A DNA stretch of 64,000 bases, taken from NCBI GenBank assembly GCA_965247245.1, contig CBDFGV010000003.1:496001-560000 (forward strand), in the 5' to 3' direction. Under the pieces are notes generated by a model that had not been told where the DNA came from, made no database searches, and was given only the letters and a program-made list of their open reading frames with translations. Below are positions 36,307 through 44,927 of the stretch, piece by piece. How positions within the stretch are numbered: the stretch's first letter is position 1; each line of letters opens with the position of its first letter. Origin of the DNA: Tectiglobus sp965247245. GTDB lineage: Bacteria > Pseudomonadota > Alphaproteobacteria > Rhizobiales > Hyphomicrobiaceae. The position numbers and the translations under genes were made by a program.

Positions 36307-38097
36307 CTACTTGGTTAACCACCACGTATTGAGGTCCACACCAAACAGTGGTGTTCTTTTTGGAAAGGACAACTTGCTGTTGGCTGCAACCCACTGCTTG
36401 GGATCGTGAAACAACGGAACGACAAAGTCGCCAGACAGCAGCACACGATCAAAGGCCCGTACAGCCGCTTCGAAGTCTTCCCTAGAGACCGCCTTGAGCA
36501 TGTGTTCGATCATGGCGTCGGCGGCCGGGCTCTTAACGCCGGGATAATTGAAGCTGCGTTGCACATCCGCATACTTGCTATTCCAGCGATGGATCTGCTC
36601 ATTGCCCGGAGACAACGATGCTCGGTAGCGCCACTGGATAATGTCAAAGTCAAACGTTCCGAGTCGGGCCCAGTATTGCGAACTCTCCATCTGACGAATG
36701 GTCGGCTTGATGCCGAGCTTCTTGAGGTCTGTGGCGAATGCCAGTGCTAGACGCTCCTGCTCGGAAGTCGTGACTAGAAACTCCACGGCAAATGGCGCGC
36801 CCGTTTTCTCGCTGACCAGATTGCGTCCAGCAAGCTTGTAGCCAGCCTGTTTGAGCAGACCAAAGGCTGCACGCAGTTGCTGGCGTCGTGCCTTTCGGTC
36901 GGTCGCTTCAGGTGGCCGCCAGGTACCGTCAAGGACAGAGGGCTTAACGACGCCGTCGAATGATGCGAGCAGCGCGCGCTCCTTGGGACTGGCCGCACGA
37001 CCCGTCGAAGCCAGGGCGGATCGAGAGAAAAAGCTGGTCGACCGCGCATAACGATCGTGGAACATCTGCGAATTTACACGCCGCGCGTCGAACGCCAGTT
37101 GGAAGGCTTGCCTGACACGCTGATCGGCAAACACCTTGCGGCGCGTATTGAACACGAACCCCGCCATGCCGGCTGGAAGGCCGGAGGTAAAAGTGTGCTT
37201 GGTGACCTGACCGGCCTTCACAGCCGGAAAATCATAACTGTCGATCCATCGCGCGGGATCGGACTCGACGCGATAATCAAGCTTGCCGGATTTGAAGGCT
37301 TCAAACAATGCCGTCGTGCTGCGAAAGAAATCGTAGCGGATGGTATCAAAGTTATAGATCCCGACACGAGCCGGAAGCTTGGCTCCCCAATAGGACGGAT
37401 TGCGCTGGTACGTAACAGCCCGACCAGGATCGACATTCGTAATCCTGTAAGGCCCGCTCCCAACCGGAAACTGCAAGCTTGTCTGCGTGAACGTCTCCGG
37501 ATCGATGGCATGTTTTGGCAATATCGGCATCAACCCCATAATCAGGGGAATTTCGCGGTCTCCGTCAGGACCAAAAGTGAACTTGATCGTTCGCTCCGAA
37601 ACAACGTCGACCTGCGCCACTTTGCTGTAGTGGCTGCGCATAAATGGCCGACCTTTGCTGCGTAGTAGCTCCAGCGTGAACGCGACATCGGCCGTCGTAA
37701 CAGGCTTGCCATCAGAAAACCGGGCAGCCGGATTCAAGTGAAAGGTTATCGATCTCCGATCATCCGGCATCTCAACGCTCTTGGCGAGTAGGCCATAAAG
37801 CGAAAACGGTTCATCCGCGGATCGTGCGAGCAGGCTTTCATAGACAAACCCGCGAATACTTGCCGGCGTAACGCCTTTGACGATGAATGGATTGAGATTA
37901 TCGAATGTCCCAACCTGTCCAAGGACAATACGGCCGCCCTTCGGTGCATCAGGGTTAACGTAAGGGAAGTGAGTAAAGCTGCCCGGCAGTGCCGGAGCTC
38001 CATGCATGGCGATACCGTGCTGCGCAACATCACCCGACGTCGCCGAATTGCTCCAAGCCAGCAAGCCAAGAACGGCAATCAGAGCGCGCGCAAGCAT
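36307..38097 (-). CDS. Extracellular solute-binding protein, family 5 (YejA-like oligopeptide/microcin C binding)
   Basis: A periplasmic binding protein of 596 residues. The ATG at 38097 gives a signal peptide (MLARALIAVLGLLAWSNSATSG). The open frame runs 60 codons further upstream, but those residues do not fit. HGIAMHGAPALP, FPYVNPDAPKGG and LNPFIVKG are landmarks of the YejA-like branch, which binds oligopeptides or microcin C for YejBEF-type ABC transporters. The C-terminus WWLTK is ordinary. No permease or ATPase gene for such a transporter is nearby, so this is an orphan receptor. Confidence 0.88.
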   Translation of the reverse strand: MLARALIAVLGLLAWSNSATSGDVAQHGIAMHGAPALPGSFTHFPYVNPDAPKGGRIVLGQVGTFDNLNPFIVKGVTPASIRGFVYESLLARSADEPFSLYGLLAKSVEMPDDRRSITFHLNPAARFSDGKPVTTADVAFTLELLRSKGRPFMRSHYSKVAQVDVVSERTIKFTFGPDGDREIPLIMGLMPILPKHAIDPETFTQTSLQFPVGSGPYRITNVDPGRAVTYQRNPSYWGAKLPARVGIYNFDTIRYDFFRSTTALFEAFKSGKLDYRVESDPARWIDSYDFPAVKAGQVTKHTFTSGLPAGMAGFVFNTRRKVFADQRVRQAFQLAFDARRVNSQMFHDRYARSTSFFSRSALASTGRAASPKERALLASFDGVVKPSVLDGTWRPPEATDRKARRQQLRAAFGLLKQAGYKLAGRNLVSEKTGAPFAVEFLVTTSEQERLALAFATDLKKLGIKPTIRQMESSQYWARLGTFDFDIIQWRYRASLSPGNEQIHRWNSKYADVQRSFNYPGVKSPAADAMIEHMLKAVSREDFEAAVRAFDRVLLSGDFVVPLFHDPKQWVAANSKLSFPKRTPLFGVDLNTWWLTK

Positions 38098-38409
38098 AGC
38101 AGAACCTCGATGTTTTCTGGTCTCTAGTAGGCGATGGCCGACAATTCCTGCGACACATGCCACCACATTACGGACAAGGTAAGGTAGCAAACTTGTCGCT
38201 CCCCCGGACGCGTGGCCGCTGGGCAACGAAATCCACACGTTTAAGGCGTGTGGCAAACTTGATCGGAAGTTAGCCATTGGATTGCCTCATTCGAGCCGTT
38301 ACTCCGCCTCTGTCGGCAGCGAACGGACAACACCGGCTGCTATCGAATTTAGCTAGAGAGCGTGGGGACAAGCGACTACAGTCGCTGATGCAACAATTCG
38401 GAGCGTTAC
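38098..38409. other. Divergent intergenic region between the YejA-like and IalB-like genes
   Basis: About 310 bases between two divergent genes that must hold both promoters. No convincing regulator site, hairpin or RNA gene was seen. An open frame running out of the YejA-like gene covers part of it but lacks plausible protein features. Confidence 0.5.
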
Positions 38410-39150
38410 ATGATGAGACTTAGCGAAGTCAGCGGATACGGATATCACCTGACGGTAGCTCTGGCCGCGCTGGTCGGCGGAAGCTTACTGAGTGCTGGGA
38501 CAGTACAAGCGCAGAAGAAGAAAGCTGCTGCTGGACAACAAAGTGCCTGGGTCAAGCTCTGTGAAGCGCCAACTCTGTCCAAAGCTAAAAAGGGCGGAGG
38601 GCAGACCCAGGTAAAGAAGAACATTTGCCTGACACACCATGAGCGTCTCGATGGCAACACGGGCATGGTCATTGTTTCAGCCGCTATTCGGCGGGTTGAG
38701 GGGCAAAAAGATCCAAGCCTGATGGTCATGGTGCCTCTCGGCATGGCGATCCCCCCCGGCATGAAAGCCGCTGTCTACAATAAGGATCAGTGGGCGCGCG
38801 CGCAGAAGAAAGAAAAAGTAGCCGACAAAGAGCTGAAGCCGATCTCGCTGAAGTACAGCCTATGCCATCCCGCTGGCTGCACGGCAGAAATCAAAATTAC
38901 GGAAGCTGTCGTAAAATCAATGAAGACCGGCGGCGGTCTCATGGTGTTGGCCCTGAACGCAACCGGCAAGCCAGTGGCATTTCCTATTCCACTGACAGGT
39001 TTTACGCAGGCACACGATGGCAAGCCTGTCGACAACAAGGTTTACAGCAGTGCACGCGCCAACCTGATGACCCAAATCCGAGAGCGTATGCGGGCACGGA
39101 TCGCTCAACGAGCTGCTGGAGGCAGACTGCCGGAACCGAAGAAGAACTAA
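38410..39150 (+). CDS. Invasion-associated locus B (IalB) family exported protein
   Basis: A 246-residue protein with a signal peptide (YHLTVALAALVGGSLLSAGTVQA) and an IalB domain. Family landmarks are WVKLCEAP, NICLTHHERLD, VPLGMAIPPGMKAAV and YSLCHPAGCTAEI. The Cys residues of the last motif probably form a disulfide. The IalB family was named in Bartonella but is common in non-pathogenic Hyphomicrobiales, where its role in the periplasm is not defined. The C-terminal 35 residues are basic. A strong terminator follows. Confidence 0.88.
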   Translation: MMRLSEVSGYGYHLTVALAALVGGSLLSAGTVQAQKKKAAAGQQSAWVKLCEAPTLSKAKKGGGQTQVKKNICLTHHERLDGNTGMVIVSAAIRRVEGQKDPSLMVMVPLGMAIPPGMKAAVYNKDQWARAQKKEKVADKELKPISLKYSLCHPAGCTAEIKITEAVVKSMKTGGGLMVLALNATGKPVAFPIPLTGFTQAHDGKPVDNKVYSSARANLMTQIRERMRARIAQRAAGGRLPEPKKN

Positions 39151-39195
39151 GGCTGCCTGCTTGGAGCATTGACGCTCAAGTGGACTAAATTCAAT

Positions 39196-39226
39196 GCCGC
39201 GCCGAGGTTCTCTGGCGCGGCTTTTT
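39196..39226 (+). terminator. Intrinsic terminator after the IalB-like gene
   Basis: An 8-base-pair GC-rich stem (GCCGCGCC at 39196-39203 with GGCGCGGC at 39214-39221), a 10-base loop and five T residues (39222-39226) end plus-strand transcription about 45 bases after the stop. Confidence 0.9.
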
Positions 39227-39276
39227 CATATCCGAGCAGCAATCGTAGTAGGCAAGCCCGCAAGCAGTTCAGCTCT

Positions 39277-39600
39277 CTAATGCTCCTGCAGGTAGATTGC
39301 ACGCAGCTCCCCGTCATCACCTTCCATAAACATCTCCGTCACCTGCGGGTGACGCAGCGGGGCACCGCTCGTGTCGGGCAACAAGTTCTGCTCAGACACA
39401 TAAGCAATATACTCAGTTTCAGCATTCTCTGCGAGCAAGTGGTAGTAGGGCTGATCCTTGCGCGGGCGAACATCTTCGGGAATCGACAGCCACCATTCCT
39501 CTGTGTTCGCAAACTCCGGATCAATATCGAAGACCACGCCACGGAATGGGTATATTCTGTGCTGCACAATCTGGCCCACAGAAAACTTCGCTTGCTTCAT
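39277..39600 (-). CDS. hspQ: Heat shock protein HspQ
   Basis: A small protein of 107 residues from the ATG at 39600. An ATG at 39612 adds four residues. The family features are KFSVGQIVQHRIYPFRGVVFDIDPEF at the start, WWLSIPEDVRPRKDQPYYHLLAE, and YVSEQNLLPD...HPQV. In E. coli HspQ binds hemimethylated DNA and acts as a specificity factor for Lon protease. It is a compact single-domain protein in its own transcription unit. Confidence 0.93.
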   Translation of the reverse strand: MKQAKFSVGQIVQHRIYPFRGVVFDIDPEFANTEEWWLSIPEDVRPRKDQPYYHLLAENAETEYIAYVSEQNLLPDTSGAPLRHPQVTEMFMEGDDGELRAIYLQEH

Positions 39601-39732
39601 CATCCAATTCAACCGAACTCGTGCTCTTTACGGAGTATGATGTGACCGCTGATGAAGTTCCGTCAAGAGCCAGACGCCCAAGTCGGTCGATGAGCCTCAT
39701 AGCTTTTCGAGAATGGCGGCACACAGATCACA

Positions 39733-40797
39733 TTAGGCACCGTAAACCTTGGCCAACTCAGGATCCTTGGCAATAACCAGATCCGCAAGTTCAACAATGA
39801 CCCGCGCCTGCTTCCAGGTCGCGTCGTCCTGCATCTTGCCATCGAGCATAACAGCCCCGGTACCATCTGGCATCGCCTCCAGAATGCGTCTGGCAAACCC
39901 GACTTCCTCTGGTTCCGGAGAAAATACTCGTTTCGCAATGTCTATCTGGCTGGGATGAAGCGACCAGGCCCCAGCGCAGCCCATCAAAAATGCATTTCTG
40001 AACTGCGATTCACAGGCGCTAGGATCTGAGAAATCCCCAAACGGCCCATAAAATGCTTTGATTCCATTGCGTTGACAGGCATCCACCATCTTCGCCACCG
40101 TGTAGTGCCAAAGGTCCTGCTGGTGGAATGTTCTGTCACTTGAACTGTTGCTGCCGCTAGCAGGCTCATCACCCAGCACTCCATAGGCCGGATGCCCGCC
40201 GCCAACACGGGTCGTCTTCATGCCGCGCGACGCCGCAAGATCAGCGGGGCCAAGACTCATGCCGTGCATGCGCGGACTGGCGGCGGCGATTTCTTCGACA
40301 TTCGAAACGCCTTCCGCTGTTTCGAGGATCGCGTGAATCATGATCGGACGTCTAATCTGCTGCTGCGCTTCCAACTGCGCAAGCAATTGATCCAAATAAT
40401 GAATATCCCAAGGGCCATCAACCTTCGGCAACATGATGACATCGAGCTTGTGACCCGCGTGGGTCACGACCTCCAGGATATCATCAAGACCCCACGGCGA
40501 GTTGAGGCAGTTGATCCGCGTCCACAGACCTGTCTCACCGAATTCATTGGCCTTTGCCATCTCGATAAATCCACGGCGAGCGTCTTGCTTGCTATCGGCG
40601 GGTATCGCATCTTCTAAATTGCCAAGAACGACGTCCACTTTCGGTATGATGGAACCCAGCTTAGCGGTGATTTTCTCCGAGTGCGGCGGAATGAAATGGA
40701 TCATTCTTTCAAGCCGTGTCGGCAACTCCGTCATCGGCGCCGGTGCACCGATGGCAAGCGGTTTAAAGAAGTTTGCTGCTGTTCGCTGGTGTGGCAT
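39733..40797 (-). CDS. HpcH/HpaI-family CoA ester lyase, malyl-CoA lyase-like
   Basis: A 354-residue TIM-barrel enzyme of the CitE/malyl-CoA lyase group. VVLGNLEDAIPADSKQDAR holds the conserved acidic and Arg/Lys region, IMLPKVDGPWDI follows, and HAILETAEGVSNVEEIA holds the metal-binding Glu. MSLGPADLAASRGMK and WSLHPSQIDIAKRVFSPEPEEV are typical of L-malyl-CoA/beta-methylmalyl-CoA lyases, which interconvert malyl-CoA with acetyl-CoA and glyoxylate. That activity would suit C1 or C2 metabolism (serine cycle or ethylmalonyl-CoA pathway), but no companion genes of those pathways are in the window. An ATG at 40734 is a possible later start. Confidence 0.85.
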   Translation of the reverse strand: MPHQRTAANFFKPLAIGAPAPMTELPTRLERMIHFIPPHSEKITAKLGSIIPKVDVVLGNLEDAIPADSKQDARRGFIEMAKANEFGETGLWTRINCLNSPWGLDDILEVVTHAGHKLDVIMLPKVDGPWDIHYLDQLLAQLEAQQQIRRPIMIHAILETAEGVSNVEEIAAASPRMHGMSLGPADLAASRGMKTTRVGGGHPAYGVLGDEPASGSNSSSDRTFHQQDLWHYTVAKMVDACQRNGIKAFYGPFGDFSDPSACESQFRNAFLMGCAGAWSLHPSQIDIAKRVFSPEPEEVGFARRILEAMPDGTGAVMLDGKMQDDATWKQARVIVELADLVIAKDPELAKVYGA

Positions 40798-40887
40798 TCA
40801 CATGCTCCGACTTGTAACCCGCTTCAATTGCTGCGGCGCAGTATTTCAACTTAGTGCACTGCACACAATGCCCATTCGCATCGCTGA

Positions 40888-41820
40888 TTAACTCCAGCGA
40901 CGGTTCGACCACATCCATTGCTCCGGATGCTCTTTGATCCACGTCTCAAACTGGATTTGCATCTGGGTCATCATCTCGCGGACATCGGCCGACTGATTTG
41001 CTGACCGCGGAACCCTCAGTTCCTTCAATTGGATGGTAAAGCGGCTCTCATCACCAATGCGCAAGCACCGCGCCATCCACACGCGCGCACCAACCCGACG
41101 CGCAATCATGGCGCCTATGGCCTGCGTTCTGGCATCCCGCCCGAAAAACGGCACCGGGATCCCACTGCGATCATAGAGATCACAGACCATTCCGAGCTGA
41201 CCGCCCCGTCGCACGAAATCAGTAATCAGTCGCGCAGTTCTTTGGTTGTCTCCGTGATCACCTTCAACCTTCCCCCGGCCAAACAGACCACCCGGATATA
41301 TGTCGGCCCTCTGATCGCGAAGATACTGGTCTACATATGGATTATTGACTGAACGATAGACAGCACCAGGCTTTTTGCCGCCCATTGTCATCGGCCAAAT
41401 CGCGAGCTCCCAATTCCCCATATGGAGGGACACACCAACGATTGGACCGAATTTGTTGATATAGCGCTCGAACACGTGAGCATCTTCAACTTGGACCCGG
41501 CCTGGTTCGGCGAGAATTCGATCGAGCTGCATTGTCTCCGCCATGACCCGGCCGAGGTTTTCCCAATGAGCCAACGCAATCCGTTCACGCTCCGCCCTTG
41601 CCATTTCAGGGAACGCAACCGCCAGGTTTTCAAGCGCTCTGTTGTGCCGCTTCTTCGCAATCATCGGAGCCAAGAAGCGCCAGGCACGTGCAGAAAGCTG
41701 AACGCTGCGCCGCAAACCAAAGGACCGAACGATCGCAACGATCGACCGCAAAAAAAAGTATTCCGCTCGGAATTGGAGGTCGCGGAGGTCCGGCCGTCCA
41801 AACATGCTCAGCAGGCGCAT
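40888..41820 (-). CDS. Lipid A biosynthesis acyltransferase (LpxL/HtrB family)
   Basis: A 310-residue inner-membrane protein of the LpxL/HtrB/MsbB family, which adds secondary acyl chains to lipid A. The catalytic HX4E motif is SLHMGNWEL near residue 136. RSVNNPYVDQYLRDQR and GGQLGMVCDLYDRSGIPVPFFG are the other family segments. Which acyl chain and position is served is unknown. Some Hyphomicrobiales members of the family act as lysophospholipid acyltransferases. It lies between the malyl-CoA lyase gene and the hydroxylase gene, all on the minus strand. Confidence 0.88.
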   Translation of the reverse strand: MRLLSMFGRPDLRDLQFRAEYFFLRSIVAIVRSFGLRRSVQLSARAWRFLAPMIAKKRHNRALENLAVAFPEMARAERERIALAHWENLGRVMAETMQLDRILAEPGRVQVEDAHVFERYINKFGPIVGVSLHMGNWELAIWPMTMGGKKPGAVYRSVNNPYVDQYLRDQRADIYPGGLFGRGKVEGDHGDNQRTARLITDFVRRGGQLGMVCDLYDRSGIPVPFFGRDARTQAIGAMIARRVGARVWMARCLRIGDESRFTIQLKELRVPRSANQSADVREMMTQMQIQFETWIKEHPEQWMWSNRRWS

Positions 41821-41943
41821 TCGAGCCGTCGTCTCCGCAGTTTCGTCTCAATCATGCATAAGACGCCAACAACTGCGTCCGGCAGTGACCCTTGCAGCGT
41901 CGAAACAGCCGGGTCAAGTCGCCGGCATGACGCGCCAAAACTA

Positions 41944-43161
41944 TCACGATTCCTGATTTTTCGATTGCAAAGGAGAAGATGCGCCCATACCCAAACGCAT
42001 AATTTGGCGCTTGAGCGCAGGAAGATGGTTGATCGCATGAAGCGCCGCACCACGCGCGAGATGTGTCGGCCACAGCGGCGACAACAGCATATTATTCATG
42101 AAGTTGACACCCGCAGATCGGCTGGTGACATCAAACCGGCGTTCCTGGTCATACGCGCCGAGCATCGCGTCTGATCCAAATCCGCCCGGCTCATCCTTGA
42201 ATTGTTCGGCAAGCCGAATGAGCGATGCCACATCACGAAAGCCAAGGTTTAAGCCCTGCGCCCCGATCGGTGGGAAGACATGTGCGGCCTCCCCAACCAG
42301 CGCAATGCGTTGACCGGCCATCTTCTGTGTGGAGAGGCTGGTTAGTGGAAACATCTGCAAGCCTGTCACATGATCAACAGCCCCTAAAAGCCCATGCAAT
42401 CTATCTTCCAACTTGCTGTTGAATGTAGTGCCTTGTTGCTCAACCAAGCGCTTCGCTTCCGCCTGCGTTTCAACCCAGACGAGACTGCTGCGGTTTCCGG
42501 CCAACGGTACCGTCGTAAATGGCCCCGATCTCCTGTGGAACTCCGTCGAGACATGATTATGCGGTCGGCTATGGTCAAAAACGCAGGTTATCGCCGCTTG
42601 ATCGAGGATCTGCTGGGAGATCTGCACGTCCATCGCCCGCCGACAGACAGAGTTCCGACCATCTGCACCAACGACCAGCTTCGCGCGGTATTGCAGACCG
42701 TTGTCTAGAACAACAGCTGTGAAACCATCCTCGAGCCGTAGTTCTTTGACCAATGCACCGGAAAGCAAATGACATGAGCCCTCATCCTTGATTGACTCCC
42801 ACAAACCCGCCGTAACATCGGCGTTGGCTACGTTCCAACCAAGCGCTTCCAGGCCCAGTTCGCGCGCCGTAAACAGAACTTCGGGAGCTCGCGGCCAGCG
42901 AGCGGTATCATCGATAATCCGTATCGCACTAATTGCGGTGGCACTGTCCGCAAGATGCCGCCAAACCGCCATATTGCGGAGCAACTCGACACTCGGGTTT
43001 AACAGCGCCGCAGTTCTTGATTTCACCGCCTCGGAGGCGACTGGTGCATACTCGCCACACACTGCCGTACGCGATCCTAGGCGTGACAATCCAATGGCCG
43101 CTAGCAGCCCCGTACTACCGGCCCCAACAACGATTGCATCGAACTCAATATCTGCTGTCAT
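41944..43161 (-). CDS. UbiH/UbiF/COQ6-family FAD-dependent hydroxylase
   Basis: A 405-residue flavoprotein monooxygenase. The dinucleotide-binding GAGSTG is at residues 13-18. VVGADGRNSVCRRAM is the DG motif and LVGEAAHVFPPIGAQGLNLGFRD is the GD-type FAD motif with the UbiH-family GQGxNxG pattern. The family hydroxylates the ubiquinone ring. Which position is modified (C1, C5 or C6) cannot be told. In alphaproteobacteria such genes often appear as UbiH, UbiF or the broad-range UbiL. It probably acts at the inner membrane. Confidence 0.88.
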   Translation of the reverse strand: MTADIEFDAIVVGAGSTGLLAAIGLSRLGSRTAVCGEYAPVASEAVKSRTAALLNPSVELLRNMAVWRHLADSATAISAIRIIDDTARWPRAPEVLFTARELGLEALGWNVANADVTAGLWESIKDEGSCHLLSGALVKELRLEDGFTAVVLDNGLQYRAKLVVGADGRNSVCRRAMDVQISQQILDQAAITCVFDHSRPHNHVSTEFHRRSGPFTTVPLAGNRSSLVWVETQAEAKRLVEQQGTTFNSKLEDRLHGLLGAVDHVTGLQMFPLTSLSTQKMAGQRIALVGEAAHVFPPIGAQGLNLGFRDVASLIRLAEQFKDEPGGFGSDAMLGAYDQERRFDVTSRSAGVNFMNNMLLSPLWPTHLARGAALHAINHLPALKRQIMRLGMGASSPLQSKNQES

Positions 43162-43661
43162 TTAAAAAAGTCGCCTATAGCAGAGGTTGAGCAAAAGTGT
43201 GCCAAACACGCATCAATACAGCCTTATCGGACGCCTCAATGATGATTACAATATTGAACTCTCAGCAGTATTTTCAATGATCCAAAGGCGAAAGAAAACA
43301 TATTGCGCAGGCCTCGACTCATCAAATTCCTGCCATATTTACCGCTCAGCTCATCGGTCAATCTACCCGGTCAACAGGCGATCAGTTGCAAGCCAGCAAC
43401 ATAACTCGAATCAAGTTGTTCACATCGTTCGTTACCAGTTGCTACTCAGAAACGAGTTCGGTTAGAGCTATTGTCAGCAAGGTCGTGGAAGTGAGTAGTT
43501 GTTGCTGTCACTTTAAATCGGTCTAGCCCCAGCCTCGCGCTGGAAACCATGCTCAAGAGTACGGGCATTAGTCAAAGTACGAGTTGTTCGCTTGAGTATT
43601 TTGAGTTCTCAGCTTTCGGGGCTGGGTAGGGTCCTGTGGCGTAAGTCAATGGAGTGAAAGT
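43162..43661. other. Intergenic region upstream of the first porin
   Basis: About 500 bases, more AT-rich than the flanking genes. It must hold the porin promoter and that of the divergent hydroxylase. No clear RNA gene or strong hairpin was found. Short open frames present here have no protein-like character. Confidence 0.5.
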
Positions 43662-44858
43662 ATGATCGGGGGACTGTTTAAGTCATCCAGCCGTGTTGCA
43701 GCACTTGCAGCAGCTGGTTTTCTCTCGGGTGGAGTAGCAGCACAAGCAGCCGACCTTGGTGGCAACTGCTGTGCAGATCTCGAAGAGCGTGTTGCTGAAC
43801 TGGAAGCAACAACAGCTCGCAAAGGAAATCGCAAGGTTTCTCTCACCGTTTCCGGACACGTTAATGAAGGCGTTCTGTTCTGGGATGACGGCTATAACAG
43901 CGACGCTTACATTGTAACCAATGTTCAGTCGCGGACACGTTTCCGTTTCAAGGGTAGCGCAACAATCAATGCTGATTGGTCTGCAGGCTTCCTCCTTGAA
44001 ATGGGCATGACTAATCCAGGTTCAAGTCTGAACGTTGACCAGGATGATGATACTGCCAAGCTCGGTGACGGCATCGATGTTCGCCACCAGGTTTTGTTCG
44101 TTAAGTCGAAGACTTACGGCACCGTGCATCTTGGTCACACATCGGATGCGACGGACGGCATCACGCAAATCTGCTTAGGCTGTAAGTCTGGCAACTACGC
44201 TGGCGTTGCTGGTGGAGACCTTTACGACGCATTCACCCTTCGCACAGCTGCTGGTGGACCAAACTCCGGAACCACGACTGCAGGTCAGTACCTAGAATCT
44301 GCCGAAGGCACACGCCAGGCAATCGTAAAGTATACGTCTCCAACTGTTGCCGGCTTTAGCCTCTCCGCAAACTGGGCAGACCAGGCAGTCGGACCAGACG
44401 GTGTTGGCGTTGCATTGCGTTACGCAGGCGAGTTTGGTGCTTTCCGCGTTGCTGCAGGCATCGGATATGAAGATCAAAACAACCTGAACACACTCGGTGG
44501 TTCGATCTCTGTCGCTCACGTACCAACCGGCCTGTACATTGCTGGTGGTGCTGGTGAAGAAGGTGGCCTGGATGGTGACGGCGTAACTGGCGATGACACA
44601 ATGTGGCACGTCATGGCTGGCATCAACACCAAGCTGAACTCGCTCGGCAAAACGCACTTCGGTGGTTACTACGGTAATTTCGAGCTGCGTGCTGATGGCC
44701 GTGAAGCTGATGCATGGGGTCTTGATATCACGCAGAAAATCGATGCTGCTGCAATGGATATCTACATCCAATATCACAACCTTTCAGCGTCAAACGACAC
44801 AGAGGGTGACCTGGAAGACCTGCAGATCATCTTCGCAGGCGCAAAGATCAGCTTCTAA
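43662..44858 (+). CDS. Outer-membrane porin, Porin_2 family (copy 1)
   Basis: A 398-residue outer-membrane beta-barrel. After a signal peptide (VAALAAAGFLSGGVAAQA) the mature start ADLGGNCCADLEERVAELE carries a Cys pair and a short coiled coil, the hallmark of Hyphomicrobiales Porin_2. The first barrel strand motif KVSLTVSGHVNEGVLFWDDG follows. The protein ends with a C-terminal Phe (IIFAGAKISF), as outer-membrane assembly requires. Codons are biased to GCT, GGT and CGT/CGC, as in abundant proteins. It is a paralogue of the porin at 45968. A terminator follows at 44904. Confidence 0.95.
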   Translation: MIGGLFKSSSRVAALAAAGFLSGGVAAQAADLGGNCCADLEERVAELEATTARKGNRKVSLTVSGHVNEGVLFWDDGYNSDAYIVTNVQSRTRFRFKGSATINADWSAGFLLEMGMTNPGSSLNVDQDDDTAKLGDGIDVRHQVLFVKSKTYGTVHLGHTSDATDGITQICLGCKSGNYAGVAGGDLYDAFTLRTAAGGPNSGTTTAGQYLESAEGTRQAIVKYTSPTVAGFSLSANWADQAVGPDGVGVALRYAGEFGAFRVAAGIGYEDQNNLNTLGGSISVAHVPTGLYIAGGAGEEGGLDGDGVTGDDTMWHVMAGINTKLNSLGKTHFGGYYGNFELRADGREADAWGLDITQKIDAAAMDIYIQYHNLSASNDTEGDLEDLQIIFAGAKISF

Positions 44859-44903
44859 TATTAGTTGATGGACTAAAACAGTCTCAGATCGAGGCTTGGG
44901 AAA

Positions 44904-44927
44904 GGGAGGCAAAAGCCTCCCTTTTTT
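44904..44927 (+). terminator. Intrinsic terminator of porin copy 1
   Basis: GGGAGGC (44904-44910) pairs with GCCTCCC (44915-44921) around a 4-base loop, followed by six T residues at 44922-44927. It lies about 45 bases after the stop. Confidence 0.93.

Noticed and set aside
38098..38277. 60-codon N-terminal extension of the YejA-like protein
   Set aside because: It would bury the clear signal peptide that starts at 38097.
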